From Actimicrobium sp034313845 (GTDB taxonomy: Bacteria > Pseudomonadota > Gammaproteobacteria > Burkholderiales > Burkholderiaceae_D): DNA of 64,000 nucleotides. Location of the stretch: the NCBI RefSeq assembly GCF_034313845.1, contig NZ_JAVIWN010000004.1; one strand, given 5' to 3'. Shown here in pieces: positions 9,401 to 19,505 of this stretch (the stretch's first letter is position 1; each line of letters starts with the position of its first letter). The translations under genes were made by a program, and so were the position numbers. The notes below the pieces were generated by a model. The model was not told where the DNA came from. It searched no databases and saw nothing but the letters and a program-made list of their open reading frames with translations.

Positions 9401-12400
9401 CTGGCACCAAAAAGGCTGATCTTGTAACTGGCGTCACTGTTCGATTTGTCGGGCACCGCCGGCGTGCCATCGGCGTTGGTGAAAAATTTCGCCATGCCAA
9501 GCGTGATATCGCGACCGGCGGCAATGTCGATGCGTCCGGTACCGGTTCGCACCAGCGCCACCGGCGCGTCGGTGGCGGTCAACGGTGCCGCCGAGGTTGG
9601 GGTACGCGCAGCGAAATCAACCTTCACGTCGCCACTACCGGCAATCGTGGCCAACGGATTGGCCCCTGCCAGATTGGCACCCGCAACCAGTCGCAGGTCG
9701 GCCGACTCATCCGAACCCAGTGCCCAGTTCGGCATCGAGAGCCTGGTGCTGGACGGCTTGACGAACCCATCGCTGATCGAGCCGATGATGTTCAGATCCC
9801 CGCTGGCGCGCAGCGTCAGGGCAACCGGCGCGCCACCAAAGCGCCAGGCACTCAGATCCCAGCCACGATCAGCTGCGTTGGCGGCGAACTCGTTGACCGA
9901 CACGGTGAGATTGCCGACCGGCGCACGCACTTCGATGCCGGCTCGTACGCTGACGCTGCTGTTATTTAACCGCGTCATCATCGCTGCACTGTTGCTGCCG
10001 AAACTGACGGCATCGCGGAACATGTTGCCGCTGCTGGTGGCATCCAGATTGGTGCCACTATCGATCGCTTCGGTAATGGTGCTGCCGGTATAAACCCGGG
10101 TGCCTTCGATGCTAGTGGTCGCACTGTTGAGGATGGACGTGCCGAGGGTGGCAATCGCCACATCGTTGCCGATGCGCGGCGCACGCAGGGTCACGCTGCC
10201 GTTGCGAGCGTCCGTACTGCCGCCAACATCGATTACACCGCCGGAGAGGTTGATGCTGGCACCGCCATCAATGGCTGTTGCCGCCGAGCCGTCGGCGTTG
10301 GCAACACCGAGCACGACCCGGCCGCCGTTGCCGGTGGAACCGGCATCGCTCGACGTGACCTGAGTTCCTTTTGCGATCAAGCTGGCATCGTCGCTCAATG
10401 TGATCCGGCCATTGAGGCCAGTTGCGCTCGCCTGGCTGGCGTAGAGCTCGATACTGCCGCCCTTGCTGCCCGAAGCGTCGATGCTGGCCATGTCACCGAT
10501 ACGGATATTGCCGTTGTCGGCAACAATCGTGACCTGGTGGGCAATAATCTTGTCGGATCCGGCCAGCGTTACGTCGCCACTTAAAAACTCGAACTGCCGC
10601 GACTCGGTAAATTTGCCCGCATTCAGTTTTGCATTGAGGTCACCGAAATCGCGGCCGCTCCCTGCTTGATCAGTTACCAGAGAAAACTGCCCCTGAGCCG
10701 GCAACAGTCCGTCGATACCGGCTTGCGCCTCCCCTCGCATCGTACCGTCTAGCACGGCAACACCACGACCATCGGCCGTTGCTGCATACACCGAGAGCGT
10801 ACCGGCGGCGGCACCGATTGCCGACACATCCAGCACGGCCGGAGCAGCGACCACCACTCTACTGCCTGCGAGCGCAATGCTGCCGCCCTGCGCATAGACA
10901 GTAGTACTTCCGAATACCGTACCCGTGCCTGCGGCGCTGATCAGGCCGCCACTGATATTGACGCCGTTGGCACCGATCAGGGCAACCTGCCCGGACGGTG
11001 CATAAATCGTCGCATCCGAGCTCACGGTGGCACCCTCGAACCGCAACTGTCCGGCGCGCCCTGCCGGTACCGGCGCTGTCTGCGCACCGACGAGCGTGGT
11101 CATGACCAGATCACCCCCGGCCGTAAAGGTGGCACCGGCCCCGCTGTCAGTGGTGATGATGCCAGCAGCCAGTGTCAAGTTCTGATCCGCAACGAGCTTT
11201 CCTGCCTTGCCCATGGCGCGCAATTCGCTGCTGGCGACCAGCGCGCTGTCGCTGAAACCGCGCACCGCGATGGAATTTTCTCCTACGTTAATCCGGTCGG
11301 CGAGAATCATGAAGCCGCCTGCAGTCGCTTCGCCAGGAATCGCCGCAGCGCTGGTAGTACTGCCGTCCAGGTTCACCGTTCGGGCACTCAGCGTCGTGCT
11401 GCGCGGTCCGGAATTATTCAGATCGACGGCCCCCTGAAACCCGGCTCCACTGAAAGACAGGCTGCGCATGCTGGCATTGCCGAGGTTGACCGTGCCGTAC
11501 AAGTGGATCGCCGACGCATAGCTATTGAAGCTCAGGTCGCCGAGGGTGCTCATGGCCGCCAGTGCAGCGGTGTCGAATTTCAGTCCGCCGATTGTCGATG
11601 GTGTAGCTGGGCCGCTGCCGGTTGCTGCGTTAGGTGGAATCGCGGAACCGAAACTGATCACCGGTGCGCCGAAGCCCCACTCAGTACCCGGCGTCATGAC
11701 GAGCTGAGCGGCTGAGGTGACATTACCAGTGGCATCGAGATAAGCCGAGCCACTGGCACCGACCAGGGTACCCGCACCGATATCGAGCGTACCCTTCTGG
11801 CCGATGACGCCACCGCGGCTGACTGCTACTGCCGCGCCGCCACTGACGCGCAACAACGCTCCCGCGCCGTCCAGTGCGAGATCCTGTGCGCTGCGCCCAG
11901 AGACACCAGTGCCTTGCAGGTCGGCATTGACATCGAGTCGTACCGTGTCAAGCGCCGCCAGAATGATTTCATTGCCGCTCAGCGCATGCTGGGCGTTATT
12001 GGCAAGCACCACCTGGTTGGCCATGCTGTTGAGGTGCAGGCCGTCGCTGCGCGGGTCGCGCAAGGCGCCGATCAGCAGACTGCTGGCACCGAGCCCGGTC
12101 AACCGGTCAGCCAGCAGTCGGACCGAATCACCGCTGCTCTGGTTCGCGTCCGAGACAACCCGGATACTAGGCGCAGCAAAGGCCGCCGTACCGGCGAGTC
12201 CACCACTGGCAGCGCCCAATGCGATCGTGCCATCAAGTGCCATTGATGTTGCCGTCGATGTTGTGGCGTGGAAGGCGATGTTGCCGCCGTCAATCGGCAG
12301 TGCCGGCGCATCGACGCCAGCGGCGTCGCTCTTGGCCTTGAAATAAGTCGTGGCATCCGACAACACGAACTCGGATTTTGTCTTGATCACGTCAGCCGAG

Positions 12401-15400
12401 CTGACCAAAAATCCGGTCGAGCGGCTGCTTGCTGCGCCTGAGCCGGACTCGGACAACCGCCCGGCCACCAGCATCGTGCCATCGGCAAGCGTGATGTTGG
12501 CGTTGGCCTGCATGTCTCGCGTGTTGGCCGCAACGGTGATGCTGAAGCCGCCCGGTAGCAACGCATAATGGGCCGGCAAAAGCGTGTAACGCCCCGCCGC
12601 CAATCCCGGCATCGCCGACAGCGTCACGCTATCGCCGGGTGCCAGGCCACCATCGCTGCCGTAATTGCCGTCGACAGGTGCCACGCTGCCATGAAAATTC
12701 GGGTTGATCGCAAAAACCGTCGTCTTGCTGCCGACGGTGTTATTTGCCAGAACATCCTTGGAGCCGCCCTTGCCTGGTGTGAATTCATAGGCGAACAACG
12801 CACCACCACCGGAGACATCCAGTATCGCGCCGCGATTTTCCTGAATCGTGGCAGCTGCTGTCAGGATCGACTTTTCGGGGGGAGCGCGTTCCGGCACCGG
12901 ACCACCGCTGACCGGATTGGCCTTGAGCAGCACTGACGTGCCATTGGTCAGCGTGGTGAACCATTGACTGGCGGTGGCCACGCTTCCATTGATGATCGTG
13001 CCGAATGGAACGATGCCGGCACCGGCTACCGAGGTCACGCTGCCATCGAGATAATCAACGCTTTGGGTGACGACCGGTGAAACGGTCTTGTCGACGTTGC
13101 CCATCGTGATGGCACCAAACGGTGCGACCACCCGACCGCCCTGGAGGATATCGACGGCGTAAGCCGTCAGACTGCCAGCAGCAGACAACACCGGTTCAGC
13201 CAGGTTGCCATTCGTAGCAAAGGTTAATTTTCCAGTCCCCGCTGAAGAAGTACCGGCAGCGACATTGGTGCCGGGCGCGACAGTGAAGGTAAAGTCGCTC
13301 AGCGTGGTCGGGTACGTCTGCGCATCCGTCAGCGTGAGATTGCCGACCATGCCGAACGCACCCGTTGCAAAGCCGGTCGAAGCACCATTGGCATCACTCG
13401 CATCGATACCGATAAGGCGAATATCTCCTTTGGCGGCCAGTTTGGCGACACCAAAACCCTGCAATGCCTGTTGGCCGATCAGGTCAATGGTGGTGCCGTT
13501 TGCTTGCAGCGTGGCGTTGCCGGTACTGGCAGTTCCCGCAGTCTGATAACGAATATCGGCGCTACCGAACTGCAGATACGGCGCATTGAGTGACAGGGTA
13601 TTGCCGCCAGGTGTGTCGAAGCTGGTGAGCGACAGCACCTTGTCGGCCCGCATGACCGGGGCATCAAGAATGAGCGAATCACGTGCCGCGAGGGTCAAGC
13701 CAGCGCTGCCAAGACCAAAGGCGAGCACGTTTTGGCTCTTGAAGTCCAGCCGGCCAAAACCACCACCAGCAAACGCGCTGACCAGCACATCACCTTCGCC
13801 GGCATGCCGGGCAACCGGCGACGTCGCTTGGGAACCCGTCAGAAACCAGCCGAGTTCGACTGCTTTGTTCGCACCGGTACCAAATTGATCAACAACGATC
13901 GCCTGTCCCGGCAACAGGCCGGCCGGAACGATGTTACTGCCCCCGCCGCCGGGCCCGTTCACCGAGAGCGACAAGACCCTATCATCCGTCGGGTAACCAT
14001 TGCCACTCTGGCCCTCGGTATCGAGCGCCACGGTCAGTGATCCGCCTTTGGCATTGCTACCGCCCGAACTACCCTTGAACGTGCCATCAAACAGCAAACC
14101 TTCGCGAGCACGCAGTTCGATACTGCCGCCGGCACCCGCCACATCCTGTAACGGCGCAACCAAGGCTCCCGACTTCATGCGCACGTTACTGAGGCTAACG
14201 CCACTCACATCGAACGTTGCACCTTGCCTGGCCACTACGAAACCGGTCGCCGCAGCCAGTGAACCGTCGCGCATGGTACCAATCTGAATCGAACCGCCAT
14301 CGAGCATATCGCCTGTCGAGATGCCGTCGGCATTGACACTCATCCGCTGTGCGGACCCCAGCGCCAGTACGTTGGCGTTGGCACCGAACCAGATACTGCG
14401 CGAGGGATCAAAAAGCGAGTCGGGTGTTGCCGTGAGGCTCAACAGGATATTGCCGCCTGGCGCAGACAACGTGCCTAACTCGGTCAACTGGGACGCGGCC
14501 AACAGTTTCATGTTTGCGCCCGGGTCCATCACCAGTTGGGCGCCTTCATTGACGATCAATTCACCCGAACGGGCAGTTCCCTGCCCTAGCGCAGTAAAGG
14601 TCACGTTCGTGGCTGGCCTGGTTGCTCCGGGACCGGCCAGATTCAGTAGCGTGGGAACAGCGACGTCAGACATGGCGCCGGAATTGATCTGCGTCACGCC
14701 ATTGCCCAGCTGCCAACTTTGCGCCTGCGGCTTGACAATGGTGTTTGCCTGAATCGCAAAATTAAGTCGACCGGCCACATCGTAGTTAGTAAAGCCGCCC
14801 TGCTGGAAGAATGCCGTCTGCAGCAACAAGTCGGCCGGATCGGCAGAACCGGACGCCGGACCAATGTTGACATTGCGCGCCACCATCTTGAGCGTGCCGC
14901 CGGTAGCAAAACCATAGCCGGACAATCGCACACCAGCACCTAATCGCAGTTGTGCGGTAGTCGCCACTAACGGATTGACCGGCGTGGCCTGCAATGACAA
15001 CGCACCCGCGCTGCCCTGAGCGTTCACACCCTTGACATTGCGCCAGGCACCGGCCGAAACATCAAGCGTGACACCGTCACCCACACCGAGCTGATCGGCT
15101 GCCAGGGTAATCGCCCCTCCCTTGAGCACGGTCGCCGAGGTAGCATTACCGGAAACATCGAGTGGCACACCTTGACCGAGATCGTTGGTCCAGCGACCGG
15201 CGACATCGATGACGCTGCCATCGGCCACCTGCAGACTACCGGACGCGGTCGCCGTCACTGAACCGCCGGCGATCGTGACCGGTGAGTTAAAAGTGATATT
15301 GCCGCCCAGTGCAAGATTGCCATCCGCACCGGCAAAACTTCCCTGCCCTGCGCCCAGCCACAACTTGCCGCCGGCAGCCAGCGTCAGCGGTGCATTCACT

Positions 15401-17661
15401 TCGATATTGCCGGACGTGAGCGCGACGATCCGGTTAAAACCAGACCGTATGAGGGCACCGGTATCGAGATCGAGCTGGGATGACAGCAGGCGCTGGTCGG
15501 CGTTGTTGAGATCAAACGGCGCGCCGGTCACGGGTGCGATGGCAGCGTCACTGGCACCCAGTATCAGCTTGCCGCGAAAACCGAACTGATCGGCCAGCGA
15601 TACGTTGGCCTTACCGGTTTGCGGATTCACATAGTCGGACGTTGCATTACCGATTTGCAGCTGACCGCCCTGCGGGAAGCCGGCAGCGCTGACATCGCGC
15701 TGATGCGATCCGGCCGTTGCCTGTCCGCTCAGCGCACCTTGCAATACCAGGATCGGTGCGGAGAAACGGATACTGCCGGCGCTGCCGCCCTGGCGATAAC
15801 CGGCTTCAAAATTATCGGGACCATTGGCCAGATTCACCGCTGCGGTATAGGCGACATTGGTTTTTGCCGAACCGATGTCTACCAGCACATCGTTGAGCTG
15901 GAACTTGGTGGTGTTGACGTAGCCTGACTTGTAATCGACATAGCCACCATCGACATTGATGGTGCTACCGCTGCGCTGGATGATGGCACCATCGGCAACG
16001 ATATTGACGGTGCCGCCGGCTGAATTGAGTTCCGTCAGACCATGCTCGACCAGATTCAGATAGCCGCTGACATTCGCGGCAGCGGTGCCCTTGCGGGTAT
16101 CAATCTGCACCTTGGTCGCGTACAAGGCGGAATTTTTCAAGACCACGTTATCGGCTAACTCGGTGCCGCGCAGGTCAACTGTGATGACATTGCTCTCCAT
16201 CGCAAGTTGCGTACCGGCCTTGATGATCTTGCCGCTGGCATCGACCACATCGGCCACGCTGGTACTGCCGGACACATCGATGCTGCTACCGGTGGCCAGA
16301 TCGACACGCACGGTATCGGTGGCGGGATTCATGATGACCGCAGTCGGGTTCGCTGGATCTTGCAAGCGCCTGGCACTAAGCGTGACATTGCCGCCGGGTG
16401 CCACGATGCGGGCATTGTTTTCCATGACAATGCTGGCACCGTCGAGTTTGACGACCGATTTATTGAACGTCGATGCGGGCGGGATGGTCGAGTTGTCGCC
16501 TGCGTCGGGCAGGATTTGCGTCACGCTGCCTTCGCCCAGTACCAGATTGCCGCTACGGGAGGCCGAGTAAGGATTGTTGGCGTCAGGGCGAATCGCCTGA
16601 TCGCGCGCCGACAGATAAATCGACCCGTTCAGGTTGACTGACGTCGATGCCGAAACGATTCCCTTCTGGTTGACCGCATAACCAATCATGGTCGCATTGC
16701 CATGGCCAACGTCGATCGTGCCGCTCTTGCCATTTTCAGCCAGACTGGTCCCGACGACAGGCGTCGCGCCTGCGACAACGGCACTGTCATTGCTCACTTC
16801 GACCAGCAGTCCGCGCAAACTGGTGCCGGTCTGGCTCACTTGCGGCGCGGCCAGATACACCTTGCTGCCAGCAGCCAGCATGACCTGGCCATCGGGCGCA
16901 CTGAGCACGCCGTTGTTCATGACGCTTGGTCCGGCTAGCAAAATCAAACCGCCATTGGCCGCCGTCAATCTGGCACCGGAAGTGCCGTCGCCATCCACCA
17001 GTACGCCGCCCGGCGTTACACCGACTTCCGCACCCAGCAACGGCAAGCTGCCGGGCTGCAAAAAACCGCCGATCACGCGCGTCTCGTCGAATTTCAGAGT
17101 ACTGGCCACCAGCGTATTGACATTGACCACGCCAGTTTTACCAAAAATAATGCCGTTCGGGTTGTAGATGTAGACCCGTCCATTGGCATTGAGCATGCCA
17201 TCGATCGTCGTCTGATTCAGATACGCGCCGCCGCTGACGTTGTTGAGCAGTACCGAGGTCGAACCCGGCTGTGCAATTGTCACCGTGGCTTGCGAGCCGA
17301 TATCAAAACTTTTCCAGTTGACGATGCTCGTCGGTGCAGTCTGCGTAATGGTAAGCGTGTTGCCATTGACGCCGTAGGTGTTAGGCACACCACCGTTCTT
17401 GTTCGGCGCGGTTGGCGTGGACGGCAGCGCGTTGACCGGCACCCGCGTCTGTGCCTGCACATCGTGGCAACCGAGCAGGCCAGCGGCTAGCAGGATCGGC
17501 AAGCTCGCCACACATCCTGCGCCAATCAGACCCGAGAACTGCCCGGCCTGCATCAGGCAGGCGCACAGGGTACGACGCCGTAATACGGACGACTCACGTA
17601 ATTTACCGGCCGCCGGAATACTGGCAGCCCGATGCAGGCCTGCAGATCGGATCGACGTCAT
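6481..17661 (-). CDS. giant filamentous-haemagglutinin-like TpsA exoprotein (DUF3739 type)
   Basis: A 3726-residue two-partner secretion exoprotein. An unusual, long N-terminal leader of about 71 residues (ending HDVQAQ) precedes the TPS secretion domain (about 75-200) with the NPNGI motif at about 167-171. The body is a long run of beta-helix repeats rich in Gly, Ala, Ser, Asn and Asp. A DUF3739-like block lies around 3040-3180 (YRLKYGQFSTFSTYG, NGVNGSIRMLDNDP). The last residues are acidic, then lysine-rich, with two cysteines at 3705 and 3724. From family knowledge it is exported across the outer membrane by the adjacent TpsB and forms a surface adhesin. Its start codon overlaps the tpsB stop by one base (TAATG), so the two are translationally coupled. 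The 11.2-kb frame has no frameshift. Confidence 0.95.
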   Translation of the reverse strand: MTSIRSAGLHRAASIPAAGKLRESSVLRRRTLCACLMQAGQFSGLIGAGCVASLPILLAAGLLGCHDVQAQTRVPVNALPSTPTAPNKNGGVPNTYGVNGNTLTITQTAPTSIVNWKSFDIGSQATVTIAQPGSTSVLLNNVSGGAYLNQTTIDGMLNANGRVYIYNPNGIIFGKTGVVNVNTLVASTLKFDETRVIGGFLQPGSLPLLGAEVGVTPGGVLVDGDGTSGARLTAANGGLILLAGPSVMNNGVLSAPDGQVMLAAGSKVYLAAPQVSQTGTSLRGLLVEVSNDSAVVAGATPVVGTSLAENGKSGTIDVGHGNATMIGYAVNQKGIVSASTSVNLNGSIYLSARDQAIRPDANNPYSASRSGNLVLGEGSVTQILPDAGDNSTIPPASTFNKSVVKLDGASIVMENNARIVAPGGNVTLSARRLQDPANPTAVIMNPATDTVRVDLATGSSIDVSGSTSVADVVDASGKIIKAGTQLAMESNVITVDLRGTELADNVVLKNSALYATKVQIDTRKGTAAANVSGYLNLVEHGLTELNSAGGTVNIVADGAIIQRSGSTINVDGGYVDYKSGYVNTTKFQLNDVLVDIGSAKTNVAYTAAVNLANGPDNFEAGYRQGGSAGSIRFSAPILVLQGALSGQATAGSHQRDVSAAGFPQGGQLQIGNATSDYVNPQTGKANVSLADQFGFRGKLILGASDAAIAPVTGAPFDLNNADQRLLSSQLDLDTGALIRSGFNRIVALTSGNIEVNAPLTLAAGGKLWLGAGQGSFAGADGNLALGGNITFNSPVTIAGGSVTATASGSLQVADGSVIDVAGRWTNDLGQGVPLDVSGNATSATVLKGGAITLAADQLGVGDGVTLDVSAGAWRNVKGVNAQGSAGALSLQATPVNPLVATTAQLRLGAGVRLSGYGFATGGTLKMVARNVNIGPASGSADPADLLLQTAFFQQGGFTNYDVAGRLNFAIQANTIVKPQAQSWQLGNGVTQINSGAMSDVAVPTLLNLAGPGATRPATNVTFTALGQGTARSGELIVNEGAQLVMDPGANMKLLAASQLTELGTLSAPGGNILLSLTATPDSLFDPSRSIWFGANANVLALGSAQRMSVNADGISTGDMLDGGSIQIGTMRDGSLAAATGFVVARQGATFDVSGVSLSNVRMKSGALVAPLQDVAGAGGSIELRAREGLLFDGTFKGSSGGSNAKGGSLTVALDTEGQSGNGYPTDDRVLSLSVNGPGGGGSNIVPAGLLPGQAIVVDQFGTGANKAVELGWFLTGSQATSPVARHAGEGDVLVSAFAGGGFGRLDFKSQNVLAFGLGSAGLTLAARDSLILDAPVMRADKVLSLTSFDTPGGNTLSLNAPYLQFGSADIRYQTAGTASTGNATLQANGTTIDLIGQQALQGFGVAKLAAKGDIRLIGIDASDANGASTGFATGAFGMVGNLTLTDAQTYPTTLSDFTFTVAPGTNVAAGTSSAGTGKLTFATNGNLAEPVLSAAGSLTAYAVDILQGGRVVAPFGAITMGNVDKTVSPVVTQSVDYLDGSVTSVAGAGIVPFGTIINGSVATASQWFTTLTNGTSVLLKANPVSGGPVPERAPPEKSILTAAATIQENRGAILDVSGGGALFAYEFTPGKGGSKDVLANNTVGSKTTVFAINPNFHGSVAPVDGNYGSDGGLAPGDSVTLSAMPGLAAGRYTLLPAHYALLPGGFSITVAANTRDMQANANITLADGTMLVAGRLSESGSGAASSRSTGFLVSSADVIKTKSEFVLSDATTYFKAKSDAAGVDAPALPIDGGNIAFHATTSTATSMALDGTIALGAASGGLAGTAAFAAPSIRVVSDANQSSGDSVRLLADRLTGLGASSLLIGALRDPRSDGLHLNSMANQVVLANNAQHALSGNEIILAALDTVRLDVNADLQGTGVSGRSAQDLALDGAGALLRVSGGAAVAVSRGGVIGQKGTLDIGAGTLVGASGSAYLDATGNVTSAAQLVMTPGTEWGFGAPVISFGSAIPPNAATGSGPATPSTIGGLKFDTAALAAMSTLGDLSFNSYASAIHLYGTVNLGNASMRSLSFSGAGFQGAVDLNNSGPRSTTLSARTVNLDGSTTSAAAIPGEATAGGFMILADRINVGENSIAVRGFSDSALVASSELRAMGKAGKLVADQNLTLAAGIITTDSGAGATFTAGGDLVMTTLVGAQTAPVPAGRAGQLRFEGATVSSDATIYAPSGQVALIGANGVNISGGLISAAGTGTVFGSTTVYAQGGSIALAGSRVVVAAPAVLDVSAIGAAAGTLSVYAATADGRGVAVLDGTMRGEAQAGIDGLLPAQGQFSLVTDQAGSGRDFGDLNAKLNAGKFTESRQFEFLSGDVTLAGSDKIIAHQVTIVADNGNIRIGDMASIDASGSKGGSIELYASQASATGLNGRITLSDDASLIAKGTQVTSSDAGSTGNGGRVVLGVANADGSAATAIDGGASINLSGGVIDVGGSTDARNGSVTLRAPRIGNDVAIATLGTSILNSATTSIEGTRVYTGSTITEAIDSGTNLDATSSGNMFRDAVSFGSNSAAMMTRLNNSSVSVRAGIEVRAPVGNLTVSVNEFAANAADRGWDLSAWRFGGAPVALTLRASGDLNIIGSISDGFVKPSSTRLSMPNWALGSDESADLRLVAGANLAGANPLATIAGSGDVKVDFAARTPTSAAPLTATDAPVALVRTGTGRIDIAAGRDITLGMAKFFTNADGTPAVPDKSNSDASYKISLFGASIYTAGKASTLPGSADFVAPQNQLNSHFGGDGATLSDATFSSGGGAISLAAGRTITGPQHLDAKGNVDPNWFYRNNDGFAGTPADLTTRPVTPADPAIPGTPVALPAALPQLVNDWLFRQGRSYVDANGNTQFETLSNGIKLNTAWWSRADYFDQGVATLGGGDVTIRAGGNIANFSASTATNAYLPTPGGILKEQGGGDLSVRAGGNIAGGTFYVQKGSATVHADGTIGAGNYAPVNLDGATPLNPILAVGDARFDVSAGHGLTIEAAYNPMLTEQSINNVVAGDNRFNPIYGVGSGQRWNVIDQSQESQDYRLKYGQFSTFSTYGASSAVNLTALSGNLLLSNDVAKLAASGGNEIPDALGTSFPQLYAVAPPTLRAVALEGNLSTANGFSMMASPTAQLELLAAGNIALINGVNGSIRMLDNDPASTSTVAAPRVLSAIDFDIINGRSSGIAAHAAGGLHAADTQPVRIIANSGNIVGDGSNTTTVTLAKAAEILAGRDIVDLGFSIEHNGSNDVTTIAAGRDFIDVTQARGIGSEPSPVANVVTGAGRIDITAGHNIDFGNGSGLVTRGNLDNPYLAEGGASINLSAGGAKVDYAAFVAYANKVGSVLDVPATALPALLLATGLPASTSAIDAWIAFSNLDVKTQAKFLADNPAIAVRLAASAATRTAALDKMDKSQLNSLFYTMLVADSRSKNLSAFDSLIASLYPVTAITQGGDIALFSSQLKTEQGGSIDLFAPTGSVFAGLTTGVQAANASRQGIFTIRGGAIASLVKTDFLVNQGRVFTLGGGDITLVSQYGNIDAGRGAKTASSAPPPLITIDANGNIKVDVSGSISGSGIATLKTRAGQPDSNVYPVAPRGIFDAGDAGVRSTGTVDVVASVVLNSANISAAGTVSGATAAVAAPSLATPAAPANAAPRTDDVARTATSTDASGGTNSVAVDVLGYGEDECGNDDANDSDEARKKKKDSCKK

Positions 17662-19325
17662 TAGAAATTCCAGAGGGTACGGGCTTGAATTCGATTGTCA
17701 CCAGCATGGGTGGTGTCACCATCGACGAGCGCATGGGCAGCATCGATTTCAAGTGCCACACCGAGCGGGGCGTTCATGCGCATGCCCAACCCGACACCAC
17801 GCAATGCATGACGTGACGGCTGAGTTGCCTGTGGCTGACGCATCGTCAGACTGGCCGCATCAAAAAAGAACAGGCCGGACATTTGCCAGTCCGAGGTCGC
17901 ACTCGGCTTGAATTTCGGCGTACGGAATTCCATTGTGGCGCGCACGCCGCCGTCTGCCGCACGCTCGCCTTCAAGATAACCGCGCACACTTTCCGCACCA
18001 CCGGCGACAAATTGCTCGCTCGGCACCAACGGACCGGAAGCCAGTTGCCACTCCACCTTGCCGTAGACCGACCAGCGACCGAAATTCTCGGTATGTTGCA
18101 TCCCGGTCCGCAGGGCAAGGAAGCCGGCGGACGCGCCAGGTCGTTTGGCATCGAAAGCGGCATCGGTATTATTGAGCAAGCCGCGCAGTCCGAAGGTCCC
18201 TGCCAGGTCGAATACGGTCGAACGGTCCTGGCCAAAAAAGTTTGCGGTATAGCTCGACGCCAGCGGCGTGTAAGTAATCGGTGAATCAGTTCCGCCGCCG
18301 CCTACAACGACCAGCGTCTGACCAATTTTCTTGTGCTCGATCCCGACCGACGCCAGATGCGAAAACGTGTCATTGGAACCCAATGGCTGGGTATAACGCA
18401 GGCCAAAGGTTGTGGTGTTACCCAGCAATCCCAGCCCCGGCGCGTTGGCCAGACTGGCGAATTCCGAACGGGATAACAAGGTATTGAACCCCAGCACCGA
18501 CCCGTCATCACCGACCGGCACCACGTAACTGGCCGCCAGCACGCGGGCATCGCTAGGACGCTGCGGGGCCACTTGCGCAGTCAGGTTCAGGCTGTGTCGA
18601 CTCTGAAACAGATTGTCATAGCGTAACGACGCCGACAGTCGTTGCGCAGTGGTATTCGGTGTCTGGCGATTGCTGAATTCGACACTGCCATGCAGGGCTA
18701 ACTGGTCTTCGGTATCGAGCTGGACATCGACCGTACCAGGCGTTTTTCCCGGCTTGAGAATCGGCGTGATGCGCGCATCGGCGCTGCGATTGAGCGCCGC
18801 AAGTTGCTGCTGCATTTTCGGGAAATTCGGCACATTGCCTTCAGCGAGCTCCGGGATGCGTGCCTTGATGCCGCTGGGCAGCGTGTACTCCGCACCCTTG
18901 ACGCGCAAGCGATCAACCACGGCTTCGACAACATGCAGCGACACGGCACCGCCCTCGATTTTTTGCTCGGGGATGGATACCAGCACGGTCAGGTAACCGG
19001 CATCGTGATACGTTTTTTCGAGTGCCGCGCGGGCACCGTCGACTTCACGTAGCGTCTTGCGCTCGCCCATGAAACTCGACATGGCTTTTTCAATCTGGGC
19101 GTCATTGAGCAGGCTGTTGCCATCGACGACGAATTCAAAGATATCGAAACTGAGCGCGCTGCCGGCACTGCTGCCAGCATCGACGGGCGACTCGGCCGCC
19201 ATGGCCGGCAGGGCCTGTGCCCATGATCCCAGTACTGACACCATCAGCAAGACCCGCAACGGTGTCAGGGGAAACGGCAAACATTCGGGGAAGGCACGCA
19301 ACAAGTTCATAGTGATCAGTTTCAT
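17661..19325 (-). CDS. TpsB outer-membrane transporter of two-partner secretion (ShlB/FhaC/HecB family)
   Basis: A 554-residue Omp85-superfamily protein: signal peptide (about 1-43, ending PAMAA), POTRA region (about 55-210, with the start FEFVVDGNSLLNDAQIEKA), and a 16-stranded barrel with the lid-loop motif SVRGYLEGE and the late FFFDAASL strand, ending in the aromatic residue F (RTLWNF). It translocates the adjoining giant TpsA to the surface. It is the first gene of the tpsB-tpsA-exbB-exbD-exbD-tonB run. No strong Shine-Dalgarno is seen at the ATG at 19325; a second ATG at 19310 is possible. A terminator of the preceding transcript lies at 19431-19461, so its promoter must lie in the roughly 100 bases between. 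Confidence 0.94.
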   Translation of the reverse strand: MKLITMNLLRAFPECLPFPLTPLRVLLMVSVLGSWAQALPAMAAESPVDAGSSAGSALSFDIFEFVVDGNSLLNDAQIEKAMSSFMGERKTLREVDGARAALEKTYHDAGYLTVLVSIPEQKIEGGAVSLHVVEAVVDRLRVKGAEYTLPSGIKARIPELAEGNVPNFPKMQQQLAALNRSADARITPILKPGKTPGTVDVQLDTEDQLALHGSVEFSNRQTPNTTAQRLSASLRYDNLFQSRHSLNLTAQVAPQRPSDARVLAASYVVPVGDDGSVLGFNTLLSRSEFASLANAPGLGLLGNTTTFGLRYTQPLGSNDTFSHLASVGIEHKKIGQTLVVVGGGGTDSPITYTPLASSYTANFFGQDRSTVFDLAGTFGLRGLLNNTDAAFDAKRPGASAGFLALRTGMQHTENFGRWSVYGKVEWQLASGPLVPSEQFVAGGAESVRGYLEGERAADGGVRATMEFRTPKFKPSATSDWQMSGLFFFDAASLTMRQPQATQPSRHALRGVGLGMRMNAPLGVALEIDAAHALVDGDTTHAGDNRIQARTLWNF

Positions 19326-19430
19326 GGTTTTTATTAACGCCCGATATTTTCTGGAACGCTGTGAAACTTTAAACAGCGTACCGGCGCGTAAGAATTCGGT
19401 ACTAAAAGTTGCTCGGAAACCTGAAACAGC

Positions 19431-19461
19431 AAAAAACGGTCACCCGTAAAAAAGGTGACCG
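19431..19461 (-). terminator. Rho-independent terminator of the PstS-like gene
   Basis: Read on the minus strand, an 8-bp perfect stem (CGGTCACC with GGTGACCG, arms at 19454-19461 and 19437-19444) is followed at once by six T residues (19436-19431). It lies 45 bases after the stop of the 19506-20894 gene and separates that gene from the tpsB operon. Confidence 0.9.
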
Positions 19462-19505
19462 CTTCATTTCCCAGTACCGGATCCGAAGATCCGGCAGGGT
19501 TTCAA

